From the NCBI GenBank assembly GCA_037147055.1, contig JBAWVW010000053.1:1-12982 (forward strand): a stretch of 12,982 nucleotides of DNA. Direction: 5' to 3'. Under the pieces are notes generated by a model. That model ran no database searches. It was not told the DNA's origin and saw only the letters and a program-made list of their open reading frames with translations. The translations under genes were made by a program, and so were the position numbers. This document shows positions 7,055 to 12,982 of this stretch, one piece after another; the stretch's first letter is position 1, and each line of letters begins with the position of its first letter. The DNA comes from Casp-actino8 sp037147055 (GTDB lineage: Bacteria > Actinomycetota > Acidimicrobiia > Acidimicrobiales > Ilumatobacteraceae).

Positions 7055-7900
7055 TCAGCGTGCGCGTTCAAAATAATCAAGCACAGCATCACTCAGGCTA
7101 GGCCATGCGCTGAGCGCTTCACCCGACCACTCGTCAAAGTTGAGATCTGTGCAAGCGATAACGGCGACGTCCACTTGTGGGTCAATCCACATCATTGATC
7201 CCGATCCCCCGAAGTGTCCGAATGTTTGTGGTGAATTTTTGATTCCTGTCCAGTGTGGAGTTTTGTGTTGGCGAATTTCGATACCCAGTCCCCACGGATT
7301 TGGCTTAAAGGATCCAAGTCCCGGGATCACTCCACCAAGTTCGGGAAATTGAATCGTCACTGCTTCACGCGCAGTTGCGACGCTGATCAATGTCGGTCGC
7401 ATCAGTTCTTTCATAAAGAGAGCCATATCAGCGACTGTGCTCAACACGCCGTAGGCCGGCGATGCCTTTAACGCTGTGTCATGCATTTTGAGGGGAGCGA
7501 AGATTCCTTCGTTCATGTAGTCGGCAAAAGTCATGCCCGTTCGTTCGGCGATATGTCGCGCCGCTGTTTCAATGCCAGTGTTGGAATAGATGCGTCGCTT
7601 ACCCACACCCATGATGGGATTGCTCGTATCAAACCCGTAACCCGCAGCATGGGCTAAGCAGTGACGTAACGTTGAACTCTGTGGACCAACAGCATCGTCG
7701 AGGGAAACCGAACCTTCCTCAACGGAGATCAGACAAGCCCACGCGGTGATGACTTTGGAAATCGATGCCAAGCGAAAGACTCGGTTGATCTCTCCGTGAG
7801 ATGCGACGATCTCACCCGAGCGGATAACGGCGCATGCCGCGTGTGGGACAGGCCACGAATCAATAGTGGACAGAATCTGTGGGAGCGATGAATCAGGCAA
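7055..7900 (-). CDS. Serine hydrolase, beta-lactamase/esterase (class C-like) family
   Basis: A 281-residue member of the SxxK beta-lactamase-related hydrolases (PF00144-like). The motifs are S46-ISK49 in FRLASISKVITAW, Y104-S-N106 in RRIYSNTGIE, and H229-F-G in FGHFGGSGSMMWIDP replacing KTG, as is usual for esterase and D-aminopeptidase-like members. No signal peptide or membrane segment is seen, so it is probably cytoplasmic, which argues against a peptidoglycan role. It is shorter than typical members (about 350-400). The start is a TTG at 7900, the only usable start after an in-frame TAG upstream, and it overlaps the aroG stop by 8 nt; no ribosome binding site is visible, which suggests translational coupling with aroG. 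The substrate is unknown. Confidence 0.88.
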   Translation of the reverse strand: MPDSSLPQILSTIDSWPVPHAACAVIRSGEIVASHGEINRVFRLASISKVITAWACLISVEEGSVSLDDAVGPQSSTLRHCLAHAAGYGFDTSNPIMGVGKRRIYSNTGIETAARHIAERTGMTFADYMNEGIFAPLKMHDTALKASPAYGVLSTVADMALFMKELMRPTLISVATAREAVTIQFPELGGVIPGLGSFKPNPWGLGIEIRQHKTPHWTGIKNSPQTFGHFGGSGSMMWIDPQVDVAVIACTDLNFDEWSGEALSAWPSLSDAVLDYFERAR

Positions 7901-9248
7901 AGCCGGCAGAGCGTATGAGTTCAGCTACGCCGAAAGCCAAGTCAAGGCTTTGGCGCGCATTCAAACGCGGGTCGCACACGGTTTGATAACGCACATCAAG
8001 ATCGGCGTCGGTGAGATCGTCGGCGCCACCCAAGCACTCGGTGACATTGTCGCCAGTGAGTTCAACGTGGATTCCGCCAGGCCATGTTCCTTCGGCACGA
8101 TGAGCGGCAACGAAGCCGGTGATCTCGCGAATGATTTCATTAAAGTGGCGAGTTTTGCGTCCACCGACTGAGGTGAAAGTATTGGCGTGCATGGGATCGC
8201 AAGCCCAGACCACAGGATGACCGCTCTCACGAACGGCTTTCAGGAGTGGTCGTAACGAATCTTCAACTTTGTCGGCGCCCATTCGACTGATGAGCGTGAG
8301 ACGTCCCGGTATCTGCGCTGGATTGAGTTTTTGACAGAGTTCAAGGATGAACTCTGGCGTTGTCGACGGACCTATCTTGCAACCAAGGGGGTTGCCGACT
8401 CCGCGCAAGAATTCAATGTGTGCACCATCTAGTTGACGCGTGCGCTCACCGATCCACAACATGTGAGCCGAACAGTCATACCACGCACCGGTCAACGAGT
8501 CTTGACGAGTGAGAGCCTCTTCGTAACCGAGTAGCAAAGCTTCATGACTGGTGTAGACATCGGCTTCGTGAAGAGCTGCAGTATTTTCAGTGTCGACACC
8601 GCAGGCGTGCATAAAACGCAAAGCGCGTTCGATGTCAGTAGCGACTTGTTCGTAACGCTGACCCTCAGGACTTGAACCGACAAACTCTTGATTCCACGCA
8701 TGAACGCGTGAGAGGTCGGCGAAACCACCCTTGACGAAAGCGCGCAACAAGTTTAATGTGGACGCCGACTGGTGATAGGCCTGCACTAAACGATCGGGGT
8801 TAGGGATACGTGCTTCAAGAGTGGGAGCTGGATCGTTGACAATATGTCCGCGAAACGATGGGATTTCGAGATCGCCGATCTTCTCGGTGTCTGCGCTGCG
8901 AGGCTTAGCGAATTGCCCGGCCATCCGACCAACTTTGATGGTGGGTACGCCGAGGCTGTATGTGAGGACGACAGCCATCTGTAAAATGACGCGCAACTTT
9001 TCGCGAATGTTGTTTGCTGTGAATTCATCAAAGCTTTCAGCGCAGTCACCTGCTTGAAGCAGGAATGCATTCCCGGCGCAGACCTGACCGAGGGCATTTT
9101 GTAATGACCGTGCCTCACCTGCGAAGACGAGTGGGGGATATGAGGCGATCTGCTTCAGCGAACGGTCCAATGCGCCCTGATCCGGCCAATTCGGTTGCTG
9201 GGCGGCGGGGAACGATTGCCACGATGTCGGGGTCCAAGTTGAGGCCAT
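7893..9248 (-). CDS. aroG: Class II 3-deoxy-7-phosphoheptulonate (DAHP) synthase
   Basis: A 451-residue enzyme that condenses phosphoenolpyruvate with erythrose 4-phosphate, the first step of the shikimate pathway. The class II (plant / Mycobacterium AroG) type is shown by LLQAGDCAESFDEF with metal ligand C69, K105-VGR108-MAGQFAKPRS, GCKIGPSTTP near 290, CDPMH354-ANT, E396 in HVELTGDNVTECLGG and D426 in VCDPRLN. These cover the expected metal ligands and substrate-binding arginines. Length is close to the mycobacterial enzyme (462), with a slightly short N-terminus. The ATG at 9248 is preceded by AGGA with a 7-nt spacer; the same bases form TAGGAT six nt before the ATG, so the mRNA may instead be leaderless. 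It heads a cluster with the serine hydrolase and the MFS transporter. Feedback behaviour cannot be read here. Confidence 0.96.
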   Translation of the reverse strand: MASTWTPTSWQSFPAAQQPNWPDQGALDRSLKQIASYPPLVFAGEARSLQNALGQVCAGNAFLLQAGDCAESFDEFTANNIREKLRVILQMAVVLTYSLGVPTIKVGRMAGQFAKPRSADTEKIGDLEIPSFRGHIVNDPAPTLEARIPNPDRLVQAYHQSASTLNLLRAFVKGGFADLSRVHAWNQEFVGSSPEGQRYEQVATDIERALRFMHACGVDTENTAALHEADVYTSHEALLLGYEEALTRQDSLTGAWYDCSAHMLWIGERTRQLDGAHIEFLRGVGNPLGCKIGPSTTPEFILELCQKLNPAQIPGRLTLISRMGADKVEDSLRPLLKAVRESGHPVVWACDPMHANTFTSVGGRKTRHFNEIIREITGFVAAHRAEGTWPGGIHVELTGDNVTECLGGADDLTDADLDVRYQTVCDPRLNARQSLDLAFGVAELIRSAGFA

Positions 9249-9254
9249 GAAAAA

Positions 9255-9260
9255 ATCCTA
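9255..9260 (-). promoter_or_regulatory. Ambiguous aroG start signal: -10 TAGGAT or ribosome binding site AGGA
   Basis: On the minus strand TTAGGATTTTTTC precedes the ATG at 9248. TAGGAT followed by 6 nt fits a leaderless actinobacterial promoter, while AGGA followed by 7 nt fits a short Shine-Dalgarno on an mRNA starting further up. No clear -35 is present. The sequence alone cannot separate the two. Confidence 0.35.
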
Positions 9261-9296
9261 ACGACCTGAGGCGCTAAGCCATCGGGTGGTTTTCAC

Positions 9297-9310
9297 TGGG
9301 GCTCGCCCCA
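9297..9310 (-). terminator. GC-rich hairpin after the sigma factor gene, possible terminator
   Basis: TGGGGC-GA-GCCCCA forms a strong 6-bp hairpin with a very small loop, 14 nt after the sigma gene stop and upstream of aroG. The downstream bases on the minus strand are GTGAAAACC, so the U-tract of a classical intrinsic terminator is missing. Actinobacterial terminators often lack strong U-tracts, so separation of the sigma and aroG transcripts is plausible but not shown. Confidence 0.35.
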
Positions 9311-9324
9311 AGGTGCTGGAATGC

Positions 9325-10152
9325 TCAGTAAGCGAATATGTCTTCGGCTTCTTCTTTGAGGCCGGCGACGGCTCGTGAGACCAAACGACGGGCGGCTTCG
9401 GCTGTTACGCCGAGTTTTTCGCCAACTTCACGGAAACTCTTGCGCTCGCCGTCAATGAGACCAAAACGGGCTTCAACTGCGTAACGAGCACGGGTATCGA
9501 GAGTGTCAAGCAATTTGTTCAATTGCTCGGTCTCGCCCTGAGCGATGATGTGATCTTCAGGGGTCGGGTCACCATTGGCCATCAGGTCACCAAGAGTTGC
9601 GTCACCGTCGTCACCGATTGTCTTATCAAGAGAGACTGGGGTGGTGAGGCGATGGAGTTCAGCATTGGAAAGATCCAAGGTCTCACCATCTCCGCTGGCC
9701 TGACGTAGAGCTGCGCGAAGGCTGGCCGAACGATCACCAGGAATACGAATCAGGCTGGCCTTTTGATCAAGGGCTCGACCAATGGCCTGGCGAATCCAGA
9801 ATGTGGCGTACGTAGAAAACTTAAATCCGCGGCGCCAGTCAAACTTGTCAACTGCGTGCTCAAGACCGAGGTTTCCTTCTTGAATGAGATCCAACAAATC
9901 CATGCCCTGGGGCAGAGGGTAGCGACGGGCGATCGAGACAACGAGACGAAGGTTGGCGCGAATGAATCGATCTTTTGCTCGACCGGCTTCACGGATATCA
10001 CGCTTGACAGCCACGGTCTTATCGCCACTTGCCTGCTTGCCAGCGGCTTCACGACCTTTTTCGATGGCACGTGACAGGACGCGCTCGTCTTCAGCGGTGA
10101 GCAAAGGAACCTTGCCGATGTCGTTGAGATAGATACCGATTGAATCATTCAT
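9325..10152 (-). CDS. Sigma-70 family RNA polymerase sigma factor (group 2/3-like)
   Basis: A 275-residue sigma factor that directs RNA polymerase to promoters. The ATG at 10152 (MNDSIGIYLNDIGKVPLL) begins directly at region 1.2 and there is no region 1.1; the frame stays open for 30 more codons to 10242, but that extension has no sigma-like content. Region 2 spans about 62-130 (FIRANLRLVVSIARRYPLPQ, then DLLDLIQEGNLGLEHAVDKF and KFSTYATFWIRQAIGRAL), region 3 starts at LIRIPGDR (134-141), and region 4 covers 215-265 (TLDTRARYAVEARFGL, SFREVGEKLGVTAEAARRL). Compared with E. coli sigma70, the first melting tryptophan is F118, the -12 contact threonine is G125, the extended -10 histidine is D140, and region 4.2 reads TAEAARRL rather than TRERIRQI. 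This points to an alternative, not the primary, sigma factor. Function beyond that is unknown. Confidence 0.92.
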   Translation of the reverse strand: MNDSIGIYLNDIGKVPLLTAEDERVLSRAIEKGREAAGKQASGDKTVAVKRDIREAGRAKDRFIRANLRLVVSIARRYPLPQGMDLLDLIQEGNLGLEHAVDKFDWRRGFKFSTYATFWIRQAIGRALDQKASLIRIPGDRSASLRAALRQASGDGETLDLSNAELHRLTTPVSLDKTIGDDGDATLGDLMANGDPTPEDHIIAQGETEQLNKLLDTLDTRARYAVEARFGLIDGERKSFREVGEKLGVTAEAARRLVSRAVAGLKEEAEDIFAY

Positions 10153-10197
10153 GATGTTTGTCTCTGTTCGTGGTTTGTGCACTTCAACTCTGTGAGC

Positions 10198-10207
10198 AGG
10201 GGCCCTG
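10198..10207. repeat. Perfect 10-bp palindrome CAGGGCCCTG upstream of the sigma gene
   Basis: The site is its own reverse complement and lies 46 nt upstream of the sigma ATG, beside the hairpin at 10211-10227. It could be part of an operator or an RNA stem. Short GC-rich palindromes also arise by chance. Confidence 0.4.
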
Positions 10208-10210
10208 GAG

Positions 10211-10227
10211 AATCGGCACAACCGATT
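10211..10227 (-). promoter_or_regulatory. Hairpin in the probable 5' leader of the sigma gene
   Basis: On the minus strand AATCGG-TTGTG-CCGATT is a perfect 6-bp stem with a 5-nt loop, 59-75 nt upstream of the sigma ATG. If transcription starts near 10250, it lies in the mRNA leader and could affect translation or stability. No known riboswitch is recognised. Confidence 0.35.
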
Positions 10228-10256
10228 TGGGGCACGAAGCAAACAGGGCTTTGTGG

Positions 10257-10288
10257 ATTATGGAAAACGGGGGTATTCGGGCTGACAA
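10257..10288 (-). promoter_or_regulatory. Weak candidate promoter for the sigma gene
   Basis: On the minus strand TTGTCA (10288-10283) and CATAAT (10262-10257) each differ by one base from the -35 and -10 consensus, but the spacer is 20 nt, longer than the usual 16-18. The -10 element alone may be real, giving a leader of about 100 nt. Confidence 0.25.
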
Positions 10289-10444
10289 CTTGTGACGAGA
10301 CCGGAATTACTGGGGGAGATGGTCTTGAGAAGGAGTCATGAGGTTATCACAGGAAATTGGGGTTGTATAGGGTCGGAGGGTTTTTAGGGCACTTATTGTC
10401 GTGTAGTTCTTCGGTATCTAGGTTCCTCTCCTTGAGTAATTTCT

Positions 10445-10518
10445 CTGAGGAAAACCGTTTATTTCTTTAAAAATCTTGAATAGTCGCAGTTCAATCGGTG
10501 TTTCCTCAGTGATAAACG
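10445..10518 (+). repeat. Two interlocked inverted repeats upstream of nadD
   Basis: Arm A CTGAGGAAAACCG (10445-10457) pairs with CGGTGTTTCCTCAG (10496-10509), leaving one bulged base and a 38-nt loop. Arm B CGTTTAT (10456-10462) pairs exactly with ATAAACG (10512-10518). The order A-B-A'-B' is pseudoknot-like if transcribed, because the pairs interleave rather than nest; as DNA it could be a looping or cooperative binding site. It lies 40-113 nt upstream of the nadD start. Confidence 0.5.
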
Positions 10519-10545
10519 ACCTGACCAGCCTGATGTGTGCGCCCA

Positions 10546-10551
10546 TAGACT
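10546..10551 (+). promoter_or_regulatory. Candidate -10 box of the nadD operon (leaderless start)
   Basis: TAGACT is followed by exactly 6 nt (CACAGG) and the GTG start at 10558. This matches a leaderless promoter of TANNNT type. A CTGACC at 10521-10526 is a poor -35 at 19-nt spacing. No usable Shine-Dalgarno is present, since AGG touches the GTG. This supports the GTG as the true nadD start. Confidence 0.45.
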
Positions 10552-10557
10552 CACAGG

Positions 10558-11187
10558 GTGGATAATTTTTCGCCGACTCTGGTTTCGGGCAAACCTCGGA
10601 TCGGGCTTTTTGGGGGTACCTTTGACCCTCCTCACGTCGGTCATCTAGTCACGGCCGTCAATGTCATGTCGGCGCTGAGGCTAGACGTAGTGATCTTGAT
10701 GGTCGCCAATATGCCATGGCAAAAAGAGCATTCGCGAATCATCACTCCGGCAGCTGATCGCTTAGCGATGGTTCAAGCTGCCGTGGCCACTGTGCCGGGC
10801 TTGTTGGCTGGTGGGTGGGAGATCAAACACGGCGGTCCTAGTTTCACGGCGGACACTTTGACTGCACTGCACGATGAATATCTTGACGGTGAATTCTTCA
10901 CGATCGTGGGTGATGATGCCGCCAGTGGACTCACAACATGGGAGCGCTACGAGGATGTTCTGCGTTTGAGTCAAGTTGTTGTCGTTGATCGTCCTGGCGC
11001 ACCAGTTGCTTTGTCAAAAGATATTGCCTGGGTGCGAGTTGAAGTTCCTCGACTTGAGGTATCAAGCACTGATCTTCGTTCACGTTTTACTGACGGACGA
11101 CCACTTGATTATTTGGTGACGCAACCCGTTCTCGATGTCATCAGCCAACGGAATTTGTACGGAGCGTCGCTCAAGGTGAACTCATGA
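10558..11187 (+). CDS. nadD: Nicotinate-nucleotide adenylyltransferase
   Basis: A 209-residue enzyme that adenylates nicotinate mononucleotide with ATP to give deamido-NAD, a late step of NAD synthesis. The nucleotidyltransferase signature GLFGGTFDPPHVGHL (16-30) contains the H26-x-G-H29 motif, and the second ATP-binding motif is S169-STDLR174. The segment FTIVGDDAASGLTTW (114-128) is also typical of NadD. Length is normal. The GTG at 10558 has no ribosome binding site but lies 6 nt after TAGACT, so the transcript may begin at the start codon. The stop overlaps the next gene as ATGA. nadD next to a LytR-like gene and rsfS is a conserved actinobacterial arrangement. Confidence 0.95.
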   Translation: MDNFSPTLVSGKPRIGLFGGTFDPPHVGHLVTAVNVMSALRLDVVILMVANMPWQKEHSRIITPAADRLAMVQAAVATVPGLLAGGWEIKHGGPSFTADTLTALHDEYLDGEFFTIVGDDAASGLTTWERYEDVLRLSQVVVVDRPGAPVALSKDIAWVRVEVPRLEVSSTDLRSRFTDGRPLDYLVTQPVLDVISQRNLYGASLKVNS

Positions 11188-12449
11188 ATGGTTTGTTGCA
11201 ACAGCGTCGTCGCCAAACAATGTTGAACTTTGGCGCAGGCTTAATCGTGCTGGCATTGTTGCCCGTTACCGGCGTCATCGCGTGGCGTGCAATTCGTGAT
11301 TCGAACGCTGCCCAAGGTGTTATTTCCTTGCCATCGCGAGCGGTCCCTATGACCCCGACAGCGATTTTCGCAGTCACCGATGAGGAGAATTTCTTGACCT
11401 CCTTGACGGTGATGGCGCTGACACCGCAAGGTGCGGGCGGAACCGTGATGGTGATCCCCGTGGGTGCCCTCGTGGGAGGCAGGCCCGTGGGTAAACCTCA
11501 ACGCCTCGCAGATGTCTACGGTTCAGATGGGGTTGAAGCGTTACGGAATGCTGTTGAGGCGATGACGAATAGTCAGATTGATCAAATTACCGTCAACGGC
11601 GTTGATGGAACTGCTGAACTGCTGGCGCGTGTGGGGACCGTGAATGCAACATTTAGTACTGATGTGACGGACACTGAGTCAGAAATTCCTGATGTGATCG
11701 CCAAGAAAGGGTCAGTTGATCTGACTCCGATGGAGGTGTCAGCGGTCTTGGCAGCGCGCGATATTTCTAGTGATGAGGCGGGACGCTACCCAAGTATCAA
11801 AGCGACATGGGAGGGCATCTCGGCGGCAGTTGGTAGTGGCAGACCCGGAGCAGTCCCCGCTGTGGTCATCGCCGATGTGGGCGCGCAATCGCCCGCAGAT
11901 ATGCCTGCATTTATGTCGGCTTTGTTCGCTGGACCGATCAACATTTGGCAGATTGATACAGAACGCATCATTGATGCTGAACGCAACCCCAAAGATATTG
12001 ATGTCTACCGCTATAACGCTGGTGAGGTAGTGATGGTCATGGCCAGTGTTGCACCGAGTGCGATGGTCGCAGTGTTGCCCACTCTTACCGTTCAGGTTGA
12101 TAGTCCATTTGACGACTCCACTGTCACTCAGGACTCAGTGTTTCGTATTTTGTATATGGGAACGAACGTCGTTTTGGTTCGCGTGGTGGCTTCGGTACCA
12201 CCCCCGGTCACGATCATTAAGTATTCCGATGAGATGGATCGTGCTATTGCCGAGCCATTGACCACTATGTTGGGTGAAGTCGTTTTTGAAAAAGCCACCG
12301 AACGGGTGGATGGCGTCGATATACAAATCGTGCTTGGCGACTCATTTGTGACATTCATGAGTGACGGCGCCAAACCAAATCCAAATATTGCTCCGCAAGA
12401 TCTAGTCGCCAAAACGACTGATGCTCCACCAACAGAAACGACTCCATAA
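11184..12449 (+). CDS. Membrane-anchored LytR-like protein: degenerate LCP region plus LytR_C domain
   Basis: A 421-residue protein with a basic N-terminus (MNGLLQQRRRQ), one membrane segment at about 16-36 and an extracytoplasmic body. Its position between nadD and rsfS is where actinobacteria usually carry a LytR-CpsA-Psr (LCP) gene. Residues 65-215 follow the LCP layout: FLTSLTVMALTPQG then VMVIPVGALV where active members have an IPRDT-type motif, ITVNGVDGTAELLARVG where they have a VDALGGV-like stretch, and SVDLTPMEVSAVLAARD where they carry the ARxR region. Residues 320-390 (VTIIKYSDEMDRAI, GVDIQIVLGDSFV) resemble the LytR_C domain. The catalytic arginine of the RDT motif is absent, so glycopolymer ligation is doubtful. 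A Shine-Dalgarno AAGGTGA (11173-11179) precedes the ATG. The end overlaps rsfS by 1 nt. Confidence 0.8.
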   Translation: MNGLLQQRRRQTMLNFGAGLIVLALLPVTGVIAWRAIRDSNAAQGVISLPSRAVPMTPTAIFAVTDEENFLTSLTVMALTPQGAGGTVMVIPVGALVGGRPVGKPQRLADVYGSDGVEALRNAVEAMTNSQIDQITVNGVDGTAELLARVGTVNATFSTDVTDTESEIPDVIAKKGSVDLTPMEVSAVLAARDISSDEAGRYPSIKATWEGISAAVGSGRPGAVPAVVIADVGAQSPADMPAFMSALFAGPINIWQIDTERIIDAERNPKDIDVYRYNAGEVVMVMASVAPSAMVAVLPTLTVQVDSPFDDSTVTQDSVFRILYMGTNVVLVRVVASVPPPVTIIKYSDEMDRAIAEPLTTMLGEVVFEKATERVDGVDIQIVLGDSFVTFMSDGAKPNPNIAPQDLVAKTTDAPPTETTP

Positions 12450-12850
12450 TGGCGACTACCCCAAAACAAGCAGCCTCTTCAGATAGTGATGATTCGGTCA
12501 GACCAGAAACTTTTGAGTTGGCCTGTATCGCCGCTCGGGCCGCCGATGATAAGCAGGCCACGAACACCATCGTGTTGTCCGTTGGCAATGTTCTCACGAT
12601 CACCGAACTTTTTGTCGTGACTGGTGCTTCAAACCCACGGTTGGTTCGGGCTGTGGCAATTGAGATTGAAGATCGCATTCGCGAAGTGTGCGGTCGTTCA
12701 CCGGGTCGCACCGAAGGCCATCGCGAGCAGTCGTGGGTGTTACTGGATTACGGCGATGTCATCGTCCATATTTTCCTCGATGAGACACGAGAGTTTTACG
12801 AAATCGAGCGCTTGTACAAAGATGTGCCGCGCTTGGAATGGCGCGCCTGA
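12449..12850 (+). CDS. rsfS: Ribosome silencing factor RsfS
   Basis: A 133-residue protein that binds ribosomal protein uL14 on the large subunit and blocks subunit joining when nutrients fall. The core runs from about residue 20: TFELACIAARAADDKQATN, TITELFVVTGASNPRLVRAV and WVLLDYGDVIVHIFLDETRE, ending in FYEIERLYKD. The common LW near the end is LY here. The first 18 residues are a low-complexity acidic/serine extension (SSDSDDS) beyond the compact fold. The ATG shares one base with the preceding TAA (TAATG), so it is translated with the LytR-like gene in the nadD operon. Confidence 0.95.
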   Translation: MATTPKQAASSDSDDSVRPETFELACIAARAADDKQATNTIVLSVGNVLTITELFVVTGASNPRLVRAVAIEIEDRIREVCGRSPGRTEGHREQSWVLLDYGDVIVHIFLDETREFYEIERLYKDVPRLEWRA

Positions 12851-12907
12851 TATCTGCGAGACCACGAAGTATTGCTGAGCGGGTTTCAGCGAGGCGCCGT
12901 TACTTGG

Positions 12908-12913
12908 TATCGT
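12908..12913 (+). promoter_or_regulatory. Candidate -10 box for tRNA-Ala
   Basis: TATCGT ends 15 nt before the tRNA 5' end and fits TANNNT. It lies in the 78-nt gap after rsfS. No convincing -35 is visible; the tRNA might also be read through from the upstream operon. Confidence 0.3.
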
Positions 12914-12928
12914 TGCCCTGTCCCGCAA

Positions 12929-12982
<54 letters not shown>

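Larger units (their letters stand above)
10153..10557. other. 405-nt non-coding region between the divergent sigma and nadD genes
   Basis: No credible gene is seen on either strand. It holds a perfect 10-bp palindrome and a short hairpin in the probable 5' leader of the sigma gene, interlocked inverted repeats in the nadD-proximal half, and a leaderless-type -10 box for nadD. The middle part (about 10290-10440) shows no feature I can name. The size is large for this otherwise tightly packed window, which suggests regulation of one or both genes. Confidence 0.6.

Noticed and set aside
10153..10242. 30-codon N-terminal extension of the sigma factor frame, starting with ATG at 10242
   Set aside because: The extension has no resemblance to sigma region 1.1, contains the palindromes described above, and region 1.2 begins right at the ATG at 10152.
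12874..12890. Hairpin GCTGA-N7-TCAGC after rsfS as a terminator
   Set aside because: Only 5 bp, no T-tract, and within range of chance; not listed as a feature.

Overview
The window looks like chromosomal core DNA from an actinobacterium of moderate GC content (roughly 50-55% by eye). Pointers are a class II (AroG type) DAHP synthase, an F420-type luciferase-like oxidoreductase, the gene order nadD - LytR-like - rsfS, a C4 zinc-ribbon protein encoded near a histidine phosphatase, GTG and TTG starts, and several starts placed 6-7 nt behind a TANNNT box (leaderless style). An Acidimicrobiia (Ilumatobacter-like, freshwater or marine) source is my best guess; it is an inference from protein flavour, not a measured placement. 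I see no insertion sequence, phage, CRISPR array or other mobile element.

Layout. 1-416 (minus): 5' part of an LLM-class oxidoreductase, divergent from 484-2793 (plus), a class A penicillin-binding protein. Three closely packed plus-strand genes follow: a coiled-coil C4 zinc-ribbon protein, a small membrane protein with hydrolase-like motifs, and a histidine phosphatase (to 4603). After a 90-nt gap with a promoter, a palindrome and a strong ribosome binding site comes a thiolase (4694-5896). Its 3' end overlaps a convergent minus-strand cluster: aroG (9248-7893), a SxxK serine hydrolase (7900-7055) and an MFS transporter (7039-5867). Upstream of aroG on the same strand is a sigma-70 family factor (10152-9325). 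A 405-nt non-coding region (10153-10557) separates it from the plus-strand operon nadD - degenerate LCP/LytR_C protein - rsfS (10558-12850). The window ends inside a tRNA-Ala(GGC) gene.

How the genes work together. Cell envelope (PBP, LytR-like protein), NAD synthesis (nadD), ribosome silencing (rsfS), entry to the shikimate pathway (aroG) and acyl-CoA metabolism (thiolase) are housekeeping functions. The least ordinary items are the sigma factor, whose promoter-reading residues depart from the housekeeping consensus; the LytR-like protein, which lacks the recognisable LCP catalytic arginine motif; the interlocked inverted repeats upstream of nadD; and the zinc-ribbon / membrane protein / phosphatase cluster. 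I did not find a clearly new multi-gene system; the strongest leads are listed in the findings.
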